A stretch of DNA of 13,150 nt, taken from NCBI GenBank assembly GCA_001303665.1, contig LJUF01000114.1, forward strand, positions 1 through 13,150, written 5' to 3'. The stretch is from Phycisphaerae bacterium SM23_33 (lineage in GTDB: Bacteria > Planctomycetota > Phycisphaerae > SM23-33). The position numbers were made by a program, and so were the translations under genes. Positions 6,221 to 12,825 of this stretch are shown in pieces (within the stretch, counting starts at the first letter, position 1; every line of letters starts with the position of its first letter). The notes below the pieces were generated by a model. That model searched no databases. It was not told the DNA's origin and was given only the letters and a program-made list of their open reading frames with translations.

Positions 6221-6726
6221 TGATTCACTTGCAGTGTCCCAAGTGCGGCAAGGCGATCGACGTCCCGGACGATAGCGCGGGCCAAACCAGCACGTGTCCG
6301 CATTGCGGCAATGTCAACGCCGTGCCGCCGGCGGCCCCGGGGGAGCCCGCCGGCGCCCTGGCCCCGCCCGTCGTGCCGGCTCAACTGGCGGAAAAGGACG
6401 CCCGCATGTGGGCGATGCTCTGCCACCTGGGCGGGCTTACCGGGTACGTCGTGCCGTTTGGGCAGATTATCGCCCCGCTGGTCATCTGGCTCATTCAGAA
6501 GGACAAGTCCTCGTTCGTGGACGCCCACGGGAAACAGGCGCTGAATTTTCAGATTTCCTGGACCATCTACGCCTTGGCGTCGGGGATTCTGGTGTTCGTG
6601 TGCGTGGGCTTCGCCCTGCTGATGGCGCTGGCCGTCGCGGAGCTGGTCCTGGTCATCCTGGCGGCGCTTGCGGCCAACGACGGCAAGCCCTACAAGTACC
6701 CGCTGACGATTCAATTCCTGAAGTAG
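6217..6726 (+). CDS. Zinc-ribbon plus DUF4870 membrane protein
   Basis: A 169-residue protein. An N-terminal zinc ribbon has Cys7, Cys10, Cys27 and Cys30 (CPKC and CPHC). A Pro/Ala linker follows, then a DUF4870-type membrane domain: MLCHLGGLTGYVVPFGQIIAP (68-88), WLIQKDKSSFVDAHGKQALNFQ (91-112) and two further helices. DUF4870 proteins are small membrane proteins of unknown role, distantly like Tic20; the zinc ribbon is probably cytoplasmic. ATG 6217 overlaps the TGA of the previous gene (ATGA), arguing for coupled translation. A second ATG at 6220 is equally possible. The same frame is open further upstream, but that stretch overlaps the preceding gene and looks non-coding. Function cannot be stated. 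Confidence 0.85.
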   Translation: MMIHLQCPKCGKAIDVPDDSAGQTSTCPHCGNVNAVPPAAPGEPAGALAPPVVPAQLAEKDARMWAMLCHLGGLTGYVVPFGQIIAPLVIWLIQKDKSSFVDAHGKQALNFQISWTIYALASGILVFVCVGFALLMALAVAELVLVILAALAANDGKPYKYPLTIQFLK

Positions 6727-6743
6727 GTCCGGCCCGCCGACCC

Positions 6744-6748
6744 GGAGG
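6744..6748 (+). promoter_or_regulatory. Ribosome binding site that decides the threonine aldolase start
   Basis: GGAGG seven bases before GTG 6756. The alternative ATG at 6768 has only GAAGG at 6761-6765, two bases away. This favours GTG 6756. Confidence 0.5.
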
Positions 6749-6755
6749 GAAGAGG

Positions 6756-7793
6756 GTGACGAAGGCGATGATTGACTTGCGAAGCGACACGATCACCAGG
6801 CCGGCCTCGCAGATGCTGGCGGCGATGGCGGCGGCCGAGGTGGGCGACGACGTCCTGGGCGATGACCCCACCGTGATCGCGCTGGAGAAGCGCACCGCCG
6901 AGATCCTCGACAAGCAGGCGGCGGTGTACATGCCCTCCGGCAGCATGACCAACCAGGTCGCCATCCGCGCCCACACCGAGCCGGGCGACGAGATCCTCAT
7001 CGACGCCAATGCCCACAGTTACCTGCTCGAAGGCGGCGGGCCGGCGGCCCTGTCCGGCGTGAGCTGCCGCCTGCTGGCGGGCGTGCGGGGCATCTTCACC
7101 TCCAACGACGTCCGCGGAGCCCTGCGGCCGAAGAACTATCACTTCCCCCGCACGAAGCTGGTCTGCGTGGAGAACACGCACAACCGCGGCGGCGGCAGCG
7201 TCTGGCCGATCCAGACGGTCGCCGAGGTCGAATCGGCCGCCCGCGAGGCCGGCCTGAAGATGCACCTGGACGGGGCGAGGCTGTGGAACGCCTGCGTGGC
7301 CACCGGCCTGGCCGAGCGCGAGTACGCCAGGCACTTCGACTCGGTCAGCGTGTGCTTCTCCAAGGGGCTGGGGGCGCCGGTGGGCTCGGCCCTGGCCGGC
7401 AGCGCGGAGTTCATCGACCGGGCGCGGCGGTTTCGCAAGCTTTTCGGCGGGGGCATGCGGCAGGCGGGCATCATCGCCGCCGGGGCGCTGTACGCCCTGG
7501 AGCACCATCGCGACCGCCTGGCCGAGGACCACGCCAACGCCCGGAAACTCGCCGAGGGCATCGCCGCCCTGCCGGGCATCGAGCTGGACCCCGCCACGGT
7601 CCAGACCAACATCGTGATCTTTCGCGTCACGTCCATGCCGGCGGCCGCACTGGCCGAAAAACTCCACGCCGCCGGCGTCTACGTGCTCGCCACCGGGCCG
7701 GACACGATTCGGGCCGTAACCAGCCTGGAGGTCAACAGCGAGGACATCCCTCAGGCGCTGAAAGCATTTCGTGATGTCCTGAAAAGCGGTTAG
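6756..7793 (+). CDS. ltaE: Low-specificity L-threonine aldolase
   Basis: PLP enzyme (fold type I) that cleaves L-threonine or L-allo-threonine to glycine and acetaldehyde; cytoplasmic. At 345 residues from GTG 6756 (341 from ATG 6768) it is close to E. coli LtaE (333). Motifs are IDLRSDTITRP near the start, GDDVLGDDPTV (30-40), AHSYLLEGG (86-94) with the His that stacks on PLP, HLDGARLWNA (170-179) with the Asp that binds the pyridine nitrogen, and VCFSKGLGAPVGS (199-211) with Lys203 forming the Schiff base. The start codon is uncertain between GTG and ATG; the family usually begins at the Met before IDLRSDT, but the better ribosome site favours GTG. It follows the DUF4870 gene by 29 bases and endonuclease V follows 35 bases later. 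No functional link to either is evident. Confidence 0.95.
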   Translation: MTKAMIDLRSDTITRPASQMLAAMAAAEVGDDVLGDDPTVIALEKRTAEILDKQAAVYMPSGSMTNQVAIRAHTEPGDEILIDANAHSYLLEGGGPAALSGVSCRLLAGVRGIFTSNDVRGALRPKNYHFPRTKLVCVENTHNRGGGSVWPIQTVAEVESAAREAGLKMHLDGARLWNACVATGLAEREYARHFDSVSVCFSKGLGAPVGSALAGSAEFIDRARRFRKLFGGGMRQAGIIAAGALYALEHHRDRLAEDHANARKLAEGIAALPGIELDPATVQTNIVIFRVTSMPAAALAEKLHAAGVYVLATGPDTIRAVTSLEVNSEDIPQALKAFRDVLKSG

Positions 7794-7828
7794 GGAGTCT
7801 GCCGGCGGGAAAATCGACGGCCTTTGAC

Positions 7829-8542
7829 ATGATTCGTCATCGCTGGGACATCTCTCCGAAGCGGGCCATCGCCTTGCAGCGCCAACTGGCGGGGAAGGTC
7901 CGGGTGTGCCCGCTGCCCGGGCCGGTCCGGACCGTGGCCGGAGCGGACTGCGCGTTCCTGCCCGGCGGCCGAAAGATCGTCGCCGCCGCCGTGCTCTGCG
8001 ATGCCCGGACGCTGGAGGTCATTGCCGCCCGTCACGTGGTCCGGCCGTGCCGCTTTCCCTACGTGCCGGGTCTGCTGAGCTTCCGCGAGGCCCCGGCGGT
8101 GATCGCCGCCGTAAAGGCCCTTCCGCAGCAGCCGGACCTGCTCCTGTGCGACGGCCAGGGCCTGGCCCATCCGCGCCGCTTGGGGCTGGCGGCGCACGTG
8201 GGGCTGTGGCTGGAGCTGCCGACCATCGGGTTGGCCAAGAGCCGGCTGTGCGGCGAGCACCGCCCGGTCGGGCGGCGCCGCGGCTGCCGTGTCCAGTTGC
8301 GGCACGACGGTGAAGTCGTGGGGGCGGTCGTGCGGACGCGCACCGGCGTCAAGCCCTTGTATGTGTCGGTGGGGCATCGCGTGACGCTGCCCCAGGCCGT
8401 TCGCTGGACCCTCCGCTGCGGGCGTGAGTACCGGCTCGCCGAGCCCATCCGCCAGGGGCACCTGCTGGTCGGCGCCGTCTGCCGGGGCCGCGGCGGCGCC
8501 TTGATGCAGCGGCCAGGTGGCGGGTACAATCACGACGTATGA
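7829..8542 (+). CDS. nfi: Endonuclease V (deoxyinosine 3' endonuclease)
   Basis: DNA repair nuclease that nicks the second phosphodiester bond 3' of deoxyinosine arising from adenine deamination; cytoplasmic. At 237 residues it is close to E. coli Nfi (223). The conserved order is present: VAGADCAF (37-43) with metal-binding Asp40, FPYVPGLLSFRE (76-87) with the base-wedge Tyr78 and catalytic Glu87, and DGQGLAHPRRLGLAAH (108-123) with Asp108 and His114. TIGLAKSRL (132-140) has Lys137, and PLYVSVGHRVTL (176-187) has His183. All expected active-site residues are seen, so it should be active. The ribosome site before ATG 7829 is weak. The N terminus WDISPKRAIALQ fits the family start. The gene probably reads through from the threonine aldolase gene. 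Confidence 0.96.
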   Translation: MIRHRWDISPKRAIALQRQLAGKVRVCPLPGPVRTVAGADCAFLPGGRKIVAAAVLCDARTLEVIAARHVVRPCRFPYVPGLLSFREAPAVIAAVKALPQQPDLLLCDGQGLAHPRRLGLAAHVGLWLELPTIGLAKSRLCGEHRPVGRRRGCRVQLRHDGEVVGAVVRTRTGVKPLYVSVGHRVTLPQAVRWTLRCGREYRLAEPIRQGHLLVGAVCRGRGGALMQRPGGGYNHDV

Positions 8543-8634
8543 TGCCATGCCGGGCGTTCGGCGGGGCCGGGCGGGCCGGCCGGCGGCGTACGTGGAAGTC
8601 GCAAGTCTGGTTGGGACTTGCCTCGGACGGGCGC

Positions 8635-9018
8635 ATGATGAGGAAGGCGTTTCATAGGGCTGTGCCCGGCGCCGCCGTGGCCTGGGCGGGCGTCCTGGCG
8701 GGGCTTGCGGTCGGCTGCACGGCCGGCGGGACGCATCGCTCCCTGGCTCCGGGCCTGCAGAGCGAGGACGCCTCCGAGCGGATCCGCGCGTCCGTCCAGG
8801 CAGGCAGCCAGCACGACGTCCGCGCCGTGCCACTTCTCGTCGAGCGGCTGGAGGACAACTCCGCGGACGCGCGGCTGTTCGCGATCCGGGCCTTGGAAAA
8901 GATCACCGGTCAGACGCTGGGATACCGCTATTACGCCCCGCCGGAGCAGCGCGCCGAGGCGGTCGGGCGCTGGCGGGAGTGGGTGAAGACTCAGCGTCCG
9001 GCCGACAAGGAAGATTAG
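8635..9018 (+). CDS. Small HEAT-type putative lipoprotein
   Basis: A 127-residue predicted lipoprotein. It opens MMRKAFHRAV and has a hydrophobic stretch ending LAGLAVGC, a lipobox-like site with Cys28 and Ala rather than Leu at -3. The rest has HEAT-like helices: SEDASERIRASVQAG, DVRAVPLLVERLED and SADARLFAIRALEKITG. It ends in a segment GRWREWVKT that often closes such planctomycete HEAT proteins. The start is uncertain. ATG 8635 and 8638 both fit, and the frame is open to 8539, but the upstream Arg/Gly-rich segment would spoil the signal peptide. It ends four bases before the RsbW-like kinase gene, so it is probably the first gene of the lipid-transport operon and may sense or scaffold in the envelope. 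Confidence 0.72.
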   Translation: MMRKAFHRAVPGAAVAWAGVLAGLAVGCTAGGTHRSLAPGLQSEDASERIRASVQAGSQHDVRAVPLLVERLEDNSADARLFAIRALEKITGQTLGYRYYAPPEQRAEAVGRWREWVKTQRPADKED

Positions 9019-9022
9019 CGCG

Positions 9023-9454
9023 ATGACCGAGCCGCTCAAGAGTTCGCTTCGGCTTCAGATCGCTTCCACGCCGGTGCACCTGCCCATCGTGCGGGCGGCG
9101 GTGGATCGCTTTGCCGGCATGCTGGGCTTCGATGAGGCCACCTGCGGCAAGATCACCCTGGCGGTGGACGAGGCCCTGACCAACATCATCAAGCACGCCT
9201 ATCACGGCCGGGATGACAAGCCGATCGAAATCACGCTGGGAACCGTGCCGGCCCCGGCCGGGAAGCAGGCCCTTCGCATCGAGCTGCGCGACTGGGGCAC
9301 GCCGGCCGGACGCGAGGAAATCAAGTCGCGGGACCTGGAGGATATCCGCCCCGGCGGGCTGGGCGTGCACATCATGAACAGCATCATGGACGAGGTGCAG
9401 TACGCCCCCGCCGACGGCGGGGGCACGCGGCTGGTGATGACCAAGAGGATGTGA
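9023..9454 (+). CDS. RsbW/SpoIIAB-like ATPase-kinase (partner-switch type)
   Basis: A 143-residue GHKL ATPase of the anti-sigma-factor serine kinase family; cytoplasmic. Visible motifs are the N box AVDEALTNIIKHAY (47-60, with Glu50 and Asn54), the G1 box RDWGTP (89-94) and the G2 box GGLGVHIM (111-118). Such proteins bind ATP, hold a sigma factor or another target, and phosphorylate a serine in a STAS partner. The STAS gene follows at once: its most likely ATG is 15 bases after this stop, and its ribosome site lies immediately after this stop codon. That makes the STAS protein the natural substrate. No sigma factor or PP2C phosphatase gene is in the window, and the genes beyond STAS encode a lipid transporter. 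Control of that transporter is therefore a real alternative to control of a sigma factor. Confidence 0.92.
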   Translation: MTEPLKSSLRLQIASTPVHLPIVRAAVDRFAGMLGFDEATCGKITLAVDEALTNIIKHAYHGRDDKPIEITLGTVPAPAGKQALRIELRDWGTPAGREEIKSRDLEDIRPGGLGVHIMNSIMDEVQYAPADGGGTRLVMTKRM

Positions 9455-9456
9455 GT

Positions 9457-9462
9457 AAGGAG
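9457..9462 (+). promoter_or_regulatory. Ribosome binding site that decides the STAS start
   Basis: AAGGAG six bases before ATG 9469. The upstream in-frame GTG at 9451 overlaps the kinase stop codon and has no ribosome site at a useful distance, so ATG 9469 is preferred. Confidence 0.6.
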
Positions 9463-9468
9463 CGTTTG

Positions 9469-9825
9469 ATGGCCGTGGGAAGCGAGCCGATACGGAACGT
9501 GCAATGGATCGGCCCGGGGGCCAGCACGGCCCTCGTCGAGGCGGTCGGCGACATCGACATGCAGCGCAGCGCCGACTTCCAGCGCGGGCTGATGGAGGTG
9601 CTGGACCGGCGCCCCCGACAGATCGTGGTGGACCTTTCCGGCGTCGCCTACATGGATTCCTCGGGCGTGGCTTCTCTGGTGAAGCTGCTGGCGCGGGTTC
9701 GCCGGGAGAAGATCGGCCTGCGGCTGGCCGGCCTGACCTCTCGCGTCCGCAGCGTCTTTGAGATCACCCGGCTGGACAGCGTCTTCGATATCTTTGGCAG
9801 CGCACAGGAGGCCCTGCAACCGTGA
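9469..9825 (+). CDS. STAS-domain protein (anti-anti-sigma or MlaB-like)
   Basis: A 118-residue single STAS domain; cytoplasmic. The phosphorylation loop reads VVDLSGVAYMDSSGVASLVKLL (53-74). Ser65 is in the place of the serine phosphorylated in SpoIIAA (Ser58, in the same DSSG motif). The N-terminal strands include ALVEAVGDIDMQRSADF (21-37). The gene lies between an RsbW-like kinase and an MlaE-like permease and overlaps the permease start (GTGA at 9822-9825). In E. coli the STAS protein MlaB binds the ATPase MlaF and is needed for transport. By position this protein could therefore be the MlaB equivalent, the anti-anti-sigma factor of a partner switch, or both. The sequence keeps the phosphorylatable serine and does not decide between these roles. 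An alternative start at GTG 9451 would add six residues. Confidence 0.9.
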   Translation: MAVGSEPIRNVQWIGPGASTALVEAVGDIDMQRSADFQRGLMEVLDRRPRQIVVDLSGVAYMDSSGVASLVKLLARVRREKIGLRLAGLTSRVRSVFEITRLDSVFDIFGSAQEALQP

Positions 9826-10643
9826 ACCGCCGCCCCGGCCAACGGAACCTCGTTGCCGCCGTCGGCGCCCGGGCGCTGGGCGGCATCGCCTACCTGGGCG
9901 GCATGGCGCTGATGCTGGCACAGGCCGGGCGCTGGCTCCTGCGCGGGATCGCCAACCCCAAGCTCCGGCTGCGGCGTGGGCCGCTGGCATTGCAGATGGT
10001 TCGGGTGGGCGTCCGCAGCGTGGGCATCGTCTCGCTGGTGCAGGTCTTTATCGGCGTGATCCTGGCGCTTCAGATGGCCCGGCCGCTGGAGCCCTGGGGC
10101 CAGGTGGACAAGATTGCCAACATCATCGGCGTGGCCGGCTTCCGCATGCTCGGGCCGATCATTACCGCGGTGGTCCTGAGCGGCTTTGCGGGGGCGTCCA
10201 TCGCCGCCGAGCTGGGCACCATGGTCGTGGCCGAGGAGATCGAGGCCCTGGAGGCCCAGGCCCTCAGCCCCGTGCGCTTCCTGGTCGTGCCGCGGGTGCT
10301 GGCCACGTTCCTGATGATGATGCTGCTGACGATTATCGCCGACTGGATGATCGCCCTGGGCGGGTACCTCACCTCGCTGGCCGTCCTGAAGCCCCAGGTG
10401 TACATCGGCTACTGGGAGCGGATGCGAGATCAGCTGCGGGTGCGCGACTTCGTCAGCGGGCTGATCATGGCCGGCGTGTTCGGCTTGCTGGTGAGCCTGA
10501 TCGGCTGCTACGAGGGCCTGCGCGTCCGCGGCGGCGCCGAGGGCGTCGGGCGGGCCACCACCATGACCGTCGTGTACTCCATCGTCGGCATCATCGTGGC
10601 CGCCTGCATCTTCACCGTGATCTTCTACGTCTACCGTTTCTGA
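9822..10643 (+). CDS. mlaE: MlaE-like ABC transporter permease
   Basis: A 273-residue inner-membrane permease of the MlaE/YrbE/TGD1 family, which moves phospholipid together with an MlaF-type ATPase and an MCE protein. Family marks are an amphipathic first helix (about 15-40), SLVQVFIGVILALQMA (71-86), and the conserved core GPIITAVVLSGFAGASIAAE (111-130) followed by GTMVVAEEIEALEA (132-145), which contacts the ATPase. Two later helices lie around 155-175 and 211-230, then the loop GLRVRGGAEGVGRATTMTVV and a last helix. E. coli MlaE is 260 residues, so length is normal. GTG 9822 overlaps the STAS stop, and AGGAGG at 9806-9811 supports it at ten bases. The ATPase and MCE genes follow in the usual order. 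Confidence 0.95.
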   Translation: MNRRPGQRNLVAAVGARALGGIAYLGGMALMLAQAGRWLLRGIANPKLRLRRGPLALQMVRVGVRSVGIVSLVQVFIGVILALQMARPLEPWGQVDKIANIIGVAGFRMLGPIITAVVLSGFAGASIAAELGTMVVAEEIEALEAQALSPVRFLVVPRVLATFLMMMLLTIIADWMIALGGYLTSLAVLKPQVYIGYWERMRDQLRVRDFVSGLIMAGVFGLLVSLIGCYEGLRVRGGAEGVGRATTMTVVYSIVGIIVAACIFTVIFYVYRF

Positions 10644-10667
10644 GGAAACGCTTGCAGAGTCCGTGCG

Positions 10668-11528
10668 ATGCCTGAGAACGTCACAGACCATGCCGCTCCG
10701 CAGCCGGTCATCCGGGTGCTCGACGTGGTGAAGCGATTCGGCGGGCTGGCCGTGCTGGACGGGGTCAGCCTGGAGGTCTACCCCGGCGAGACCATGGTGA
10801 TCATGGGCGGCTCGGGCTGCGGCAAGAGCACCCTGCTGCGACTCATGATCGGGTCGCTGTTCCCCGACGAGGGACACGTGCAGATGTTTGGCCGGAACCT
10901 CGACGAGCTGGACGACGCCGGGCTGGACGCGCTGCGGCTGCGCTTCGGCATCCTGTTCCAGTCGGGGGCGCTTTTCAACTCCATGTCGCTGGGGGAGAAC
11001 GTCGCCCTGCCGCTGGCCGAGCACACCGACCTGGACCGCGAGACCATCGAGATCATGGTCAAGATCAAGCTCGAGCAGGTGGGGCTGCGCGAGGCCGCCG
11101 AGCGCATGCCGGCCCAACTGTCGGGCGGCATGAAGAAGCGCGCCGGGCTGGCCCGGGCGATTGCCCTGGACCCGGAGATCCTGTTTTACGACGAGCCCTC
11201 GGCCGGCCTGGACCCGGTGACCTCGGCCGAGATCGACCAGTTGATCATGGACATGGCCGGCAAGCTGGGCGTGACCAGCGTGGTGGTGACGCACGAGATG
11301 GACTCGGCCTTCCGCATCGCCGATCGCATGGCGATGCTGGACGCCGGCCGCATCATCAAGGTCGGCCGGCGGAGCGAGTTTGAGGCCCTGCGGGACTGCC
11401 CGCTGACGGGCGATGAGGAAACGGACCTGGTTCGGCAGTTTCTGCGGGGGGACTCCGAAGGCCCGATTACCGCCCGCAGGCTTTCCACCGGATATGAGCG
11501 GGACATCCTCGGCGGGGCCGGATTCTGA
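10668..11528 (+). CDS. mlaF: MlaF-like ABC transporter ATPase
   Basis: A 286-residue cytoplasmic ATPase of the MCE-linked lipid transporter. All ABC motifs are intact: Walker A GGSGCGKST (47-55), Q loop FQSGALFNSM (97-106), signature LSGGMKKRAGLARAI (151-165), Walker B ILFYDEPSAGLDP (171-183) and H loop THEM (198-201). The Q-loop sequence and the Met-Lys-Lys-Arg variant after LSGG are characteristic of the MlaF/TGD3 branch. E. coli MlaF is 269 residues. The C-terminal 45 residues (after the DLVRQFLRG that usually ends the domain) are an extra tail ending GYERDILGGAGF. The C-terminal region of MlaF is where MlaB and the neighbouring subunit bind in E. coli. ATG 10668 lies 24 bases after mlaE; no strong ribosome site is seen, so coupling to mlaE is likely. 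Confidence 0.95.
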   Translation: MPENVTDHAAPQPVIRVLDVVKRFGGLAVLDGVSLEVYPGETMVIMGGSGCGKSTLLRLMIGSLFPDEGHVQMFGRNLDELDDAGLDALRLRFGILFQSGALFNSMSLGENVALPLAEHTDLDRETIEIMVKIKLEQVGLREAAERMPAQLSGGMKKRAGLARAIALDPEILFYDEPSAGLDPVTSAEIDQLIMDMAGKLGVTSVVVTHEMDSAFRIADRMAMLDAGRIIKVGRRSEFEALRDCPLTGDEETDLVRQFLRGDSEGPITARRLSTGYERDILGGAGF

Positions 11529-11546
11529 CTGATCGGAGCACCTGGA

Positions 11547-12809
11547 ATGGCAAAGCGAAAACACAGCGAGCTGGCGGCGGGCGTGTTCGTCATCCTGACC
11601 TTGGGGGCCGGCATCGGCGTGCTGCTGTGGCTGGGGGTGGCGGAGGCGTTCACCACCCGCGGCGACCGGGTCGTGTTTTTCACCAGCTACCAGACCGGCA
11701 ACCTCGGGCTGGAGGTCGGCAGCGCGGTGAAGGTCAATGACAAGCCCATCGGCAAGGTGGACGGGATCCAACTGGACACGGCCGGCGGCCGGACGCTGTA
11801 CACGGCAAGGCTGAACCGGCGAGACCTGAAGATTCATACCGACGCGCGGGCGACCGCCGTGACCGAGTTCATCGGGGGGGCCGCCATCGTGCTGGAAAAC
11901 TTCGGCACCGACGCGGCCCCGCCGGCCGACGAGCAGAACCCCCTTCTCCTTCTCGCCGCCGACCGGCTGCTGATGCGCGTCCAGGAGGCCCTGGGCTACG
12001 GCGAGGACCAGCGCGAGCAATTTCAGCAGACCATCGCCAGCATTGCCGAGGCCGCCGGAAGCGTCCAGAAGATCGCCGCGGCGTTGGCGGTGGAAGTCAA
12101 CGCCGGCGACTCCGAGGCCCTGCTGGCGGAGATCAAGACCGCCGTGGGCAGCCTGAAGGTCAGCTCGGCCAACCTGGCGGACATGTCCGGCAGCCTGAAG
12201 GCCGAGACGGAAAGGAAAAACGCCGATTCCCTCCTGGCCAAGGTCCATGTCGCCGCCGACCACGTGGACAAGCTGGCGGCCGAGGCCTCCGGGATGATAA
12301 CGACCGTCCGCCCGGACGTGGAGAAGATCGCCGCCAGGGTCCGCCAGTACGCGGAAAAGGACCTGGCCGACATCCTCACCCGGTTCCGCACGGCCAGCAC
12401 CGACTTGGTCAACATCGCGGCCGACCTGCGGTCGGTCTCGGCGACCTCCAAGGACATCGTCGTGCTCAACCGGCAGCGGCTTGAGGACACGCTGGCGAGT
12501 CTCAAGTCCATGTCGCTGAACCTCGACGCCGCGGCCAAGGAGATCCGCCGCAACCCCTGGCGGCTGTTGCGACGGCCCAGCGAGCAGCAGCTCCACAGCG
12601 AAAACATCTACGACGCCGCCCGGGCGTTCGCCGAGGGGGCCGGCCAGCTGGAGGATGCGCTGACGCGGCTGGCGGCGCTGCGCGAGGCCCGGCCGCAGGG
12701 GGTCACGGCCGACGACCCCGAACTGGTCAAGATCCGAAAGCACGTCGAGACCACCTTCGAGAAATTTCGCGAGGTCGAGGATGCCTTGTGGAAGGAGTTG
12801 ACCAAGTGA
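11547..12809 (+). CDS. MlaD-like MCE-domain protein with long helical tail
   Basis: A 420-residue inner-membrane-anchored protein facing the periplasm. It has an N-terminal helix (about 9-30) and one MCE domain (about 38-118: FTSYQTGNLGLEVGSAVKVN, then GKVDGIQL and FIGGAAIVLENFG). About 220 residues of almost continuous helix follow, up to NPWRLLRRP (336-344), a motif often seen near the end of extended MCE proteins, and a last helical segment 355-420. MCE proteins form hexamers with a lipid channel. E. coli MlaD has 183 residues, so the tail here is the main difference and could form a needle or coiled-coil tube. GGAG at 11535-11538, eight bases before ATG 11547, supports the start. It is the last gene of the operon. 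No mlaC or mlaA follows; a gene on the other strand begins 16 bases beyond. Confidence 0.92.
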   Translation: MAKRKHSELAAGVFVILTLGAGIGVLLWLGVAEAFTTRGDRVVFFTSYQTGNLGLEVGSAVKVNDKPIGKVDGIQLDTAGGRTLYTARLNRRDLKIHTDARATAVTEFIGGAAIVLENFGTDAAPPADEQNPLLLLAADRLLMRVQEALGYGEDQREQFQQTIASIAEAAGSVQKIAAALAVEVNAGDSEALLAEIKTAVGSLKVSSANLADMSGSLKAETERKNADSLLAKVHVAADHVDKLAAEASGMITTVRPDVEKIAARVRQYAEKDLADILTRFRTASTDLVNIAADLRSVSATSKDIVVLNRQRLEDTLASLKSMSLNLDAAAKEIRRNPWRLLRRPSEQQLHSENIYDAARAFAEGAGQLEDALTRLAALREARPQGVTADDPELVKIRKHVETTFEKFREVEDALWKELTK

Positions 12810-12825
12810 GCATCCGCTGCCCGGG

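Noticed and set aside
6294..6755. Upstream extension of the threonine aldolase frame through the DUF4870 gene
   Set aside because: The extension is Arg/Gly/Pro-rich out-of-frame reading of the zinc-ribbon/DUF4870 gene. The aldolase family begins at IDLRSDT, and a ribosome site precedes GTG 6756.
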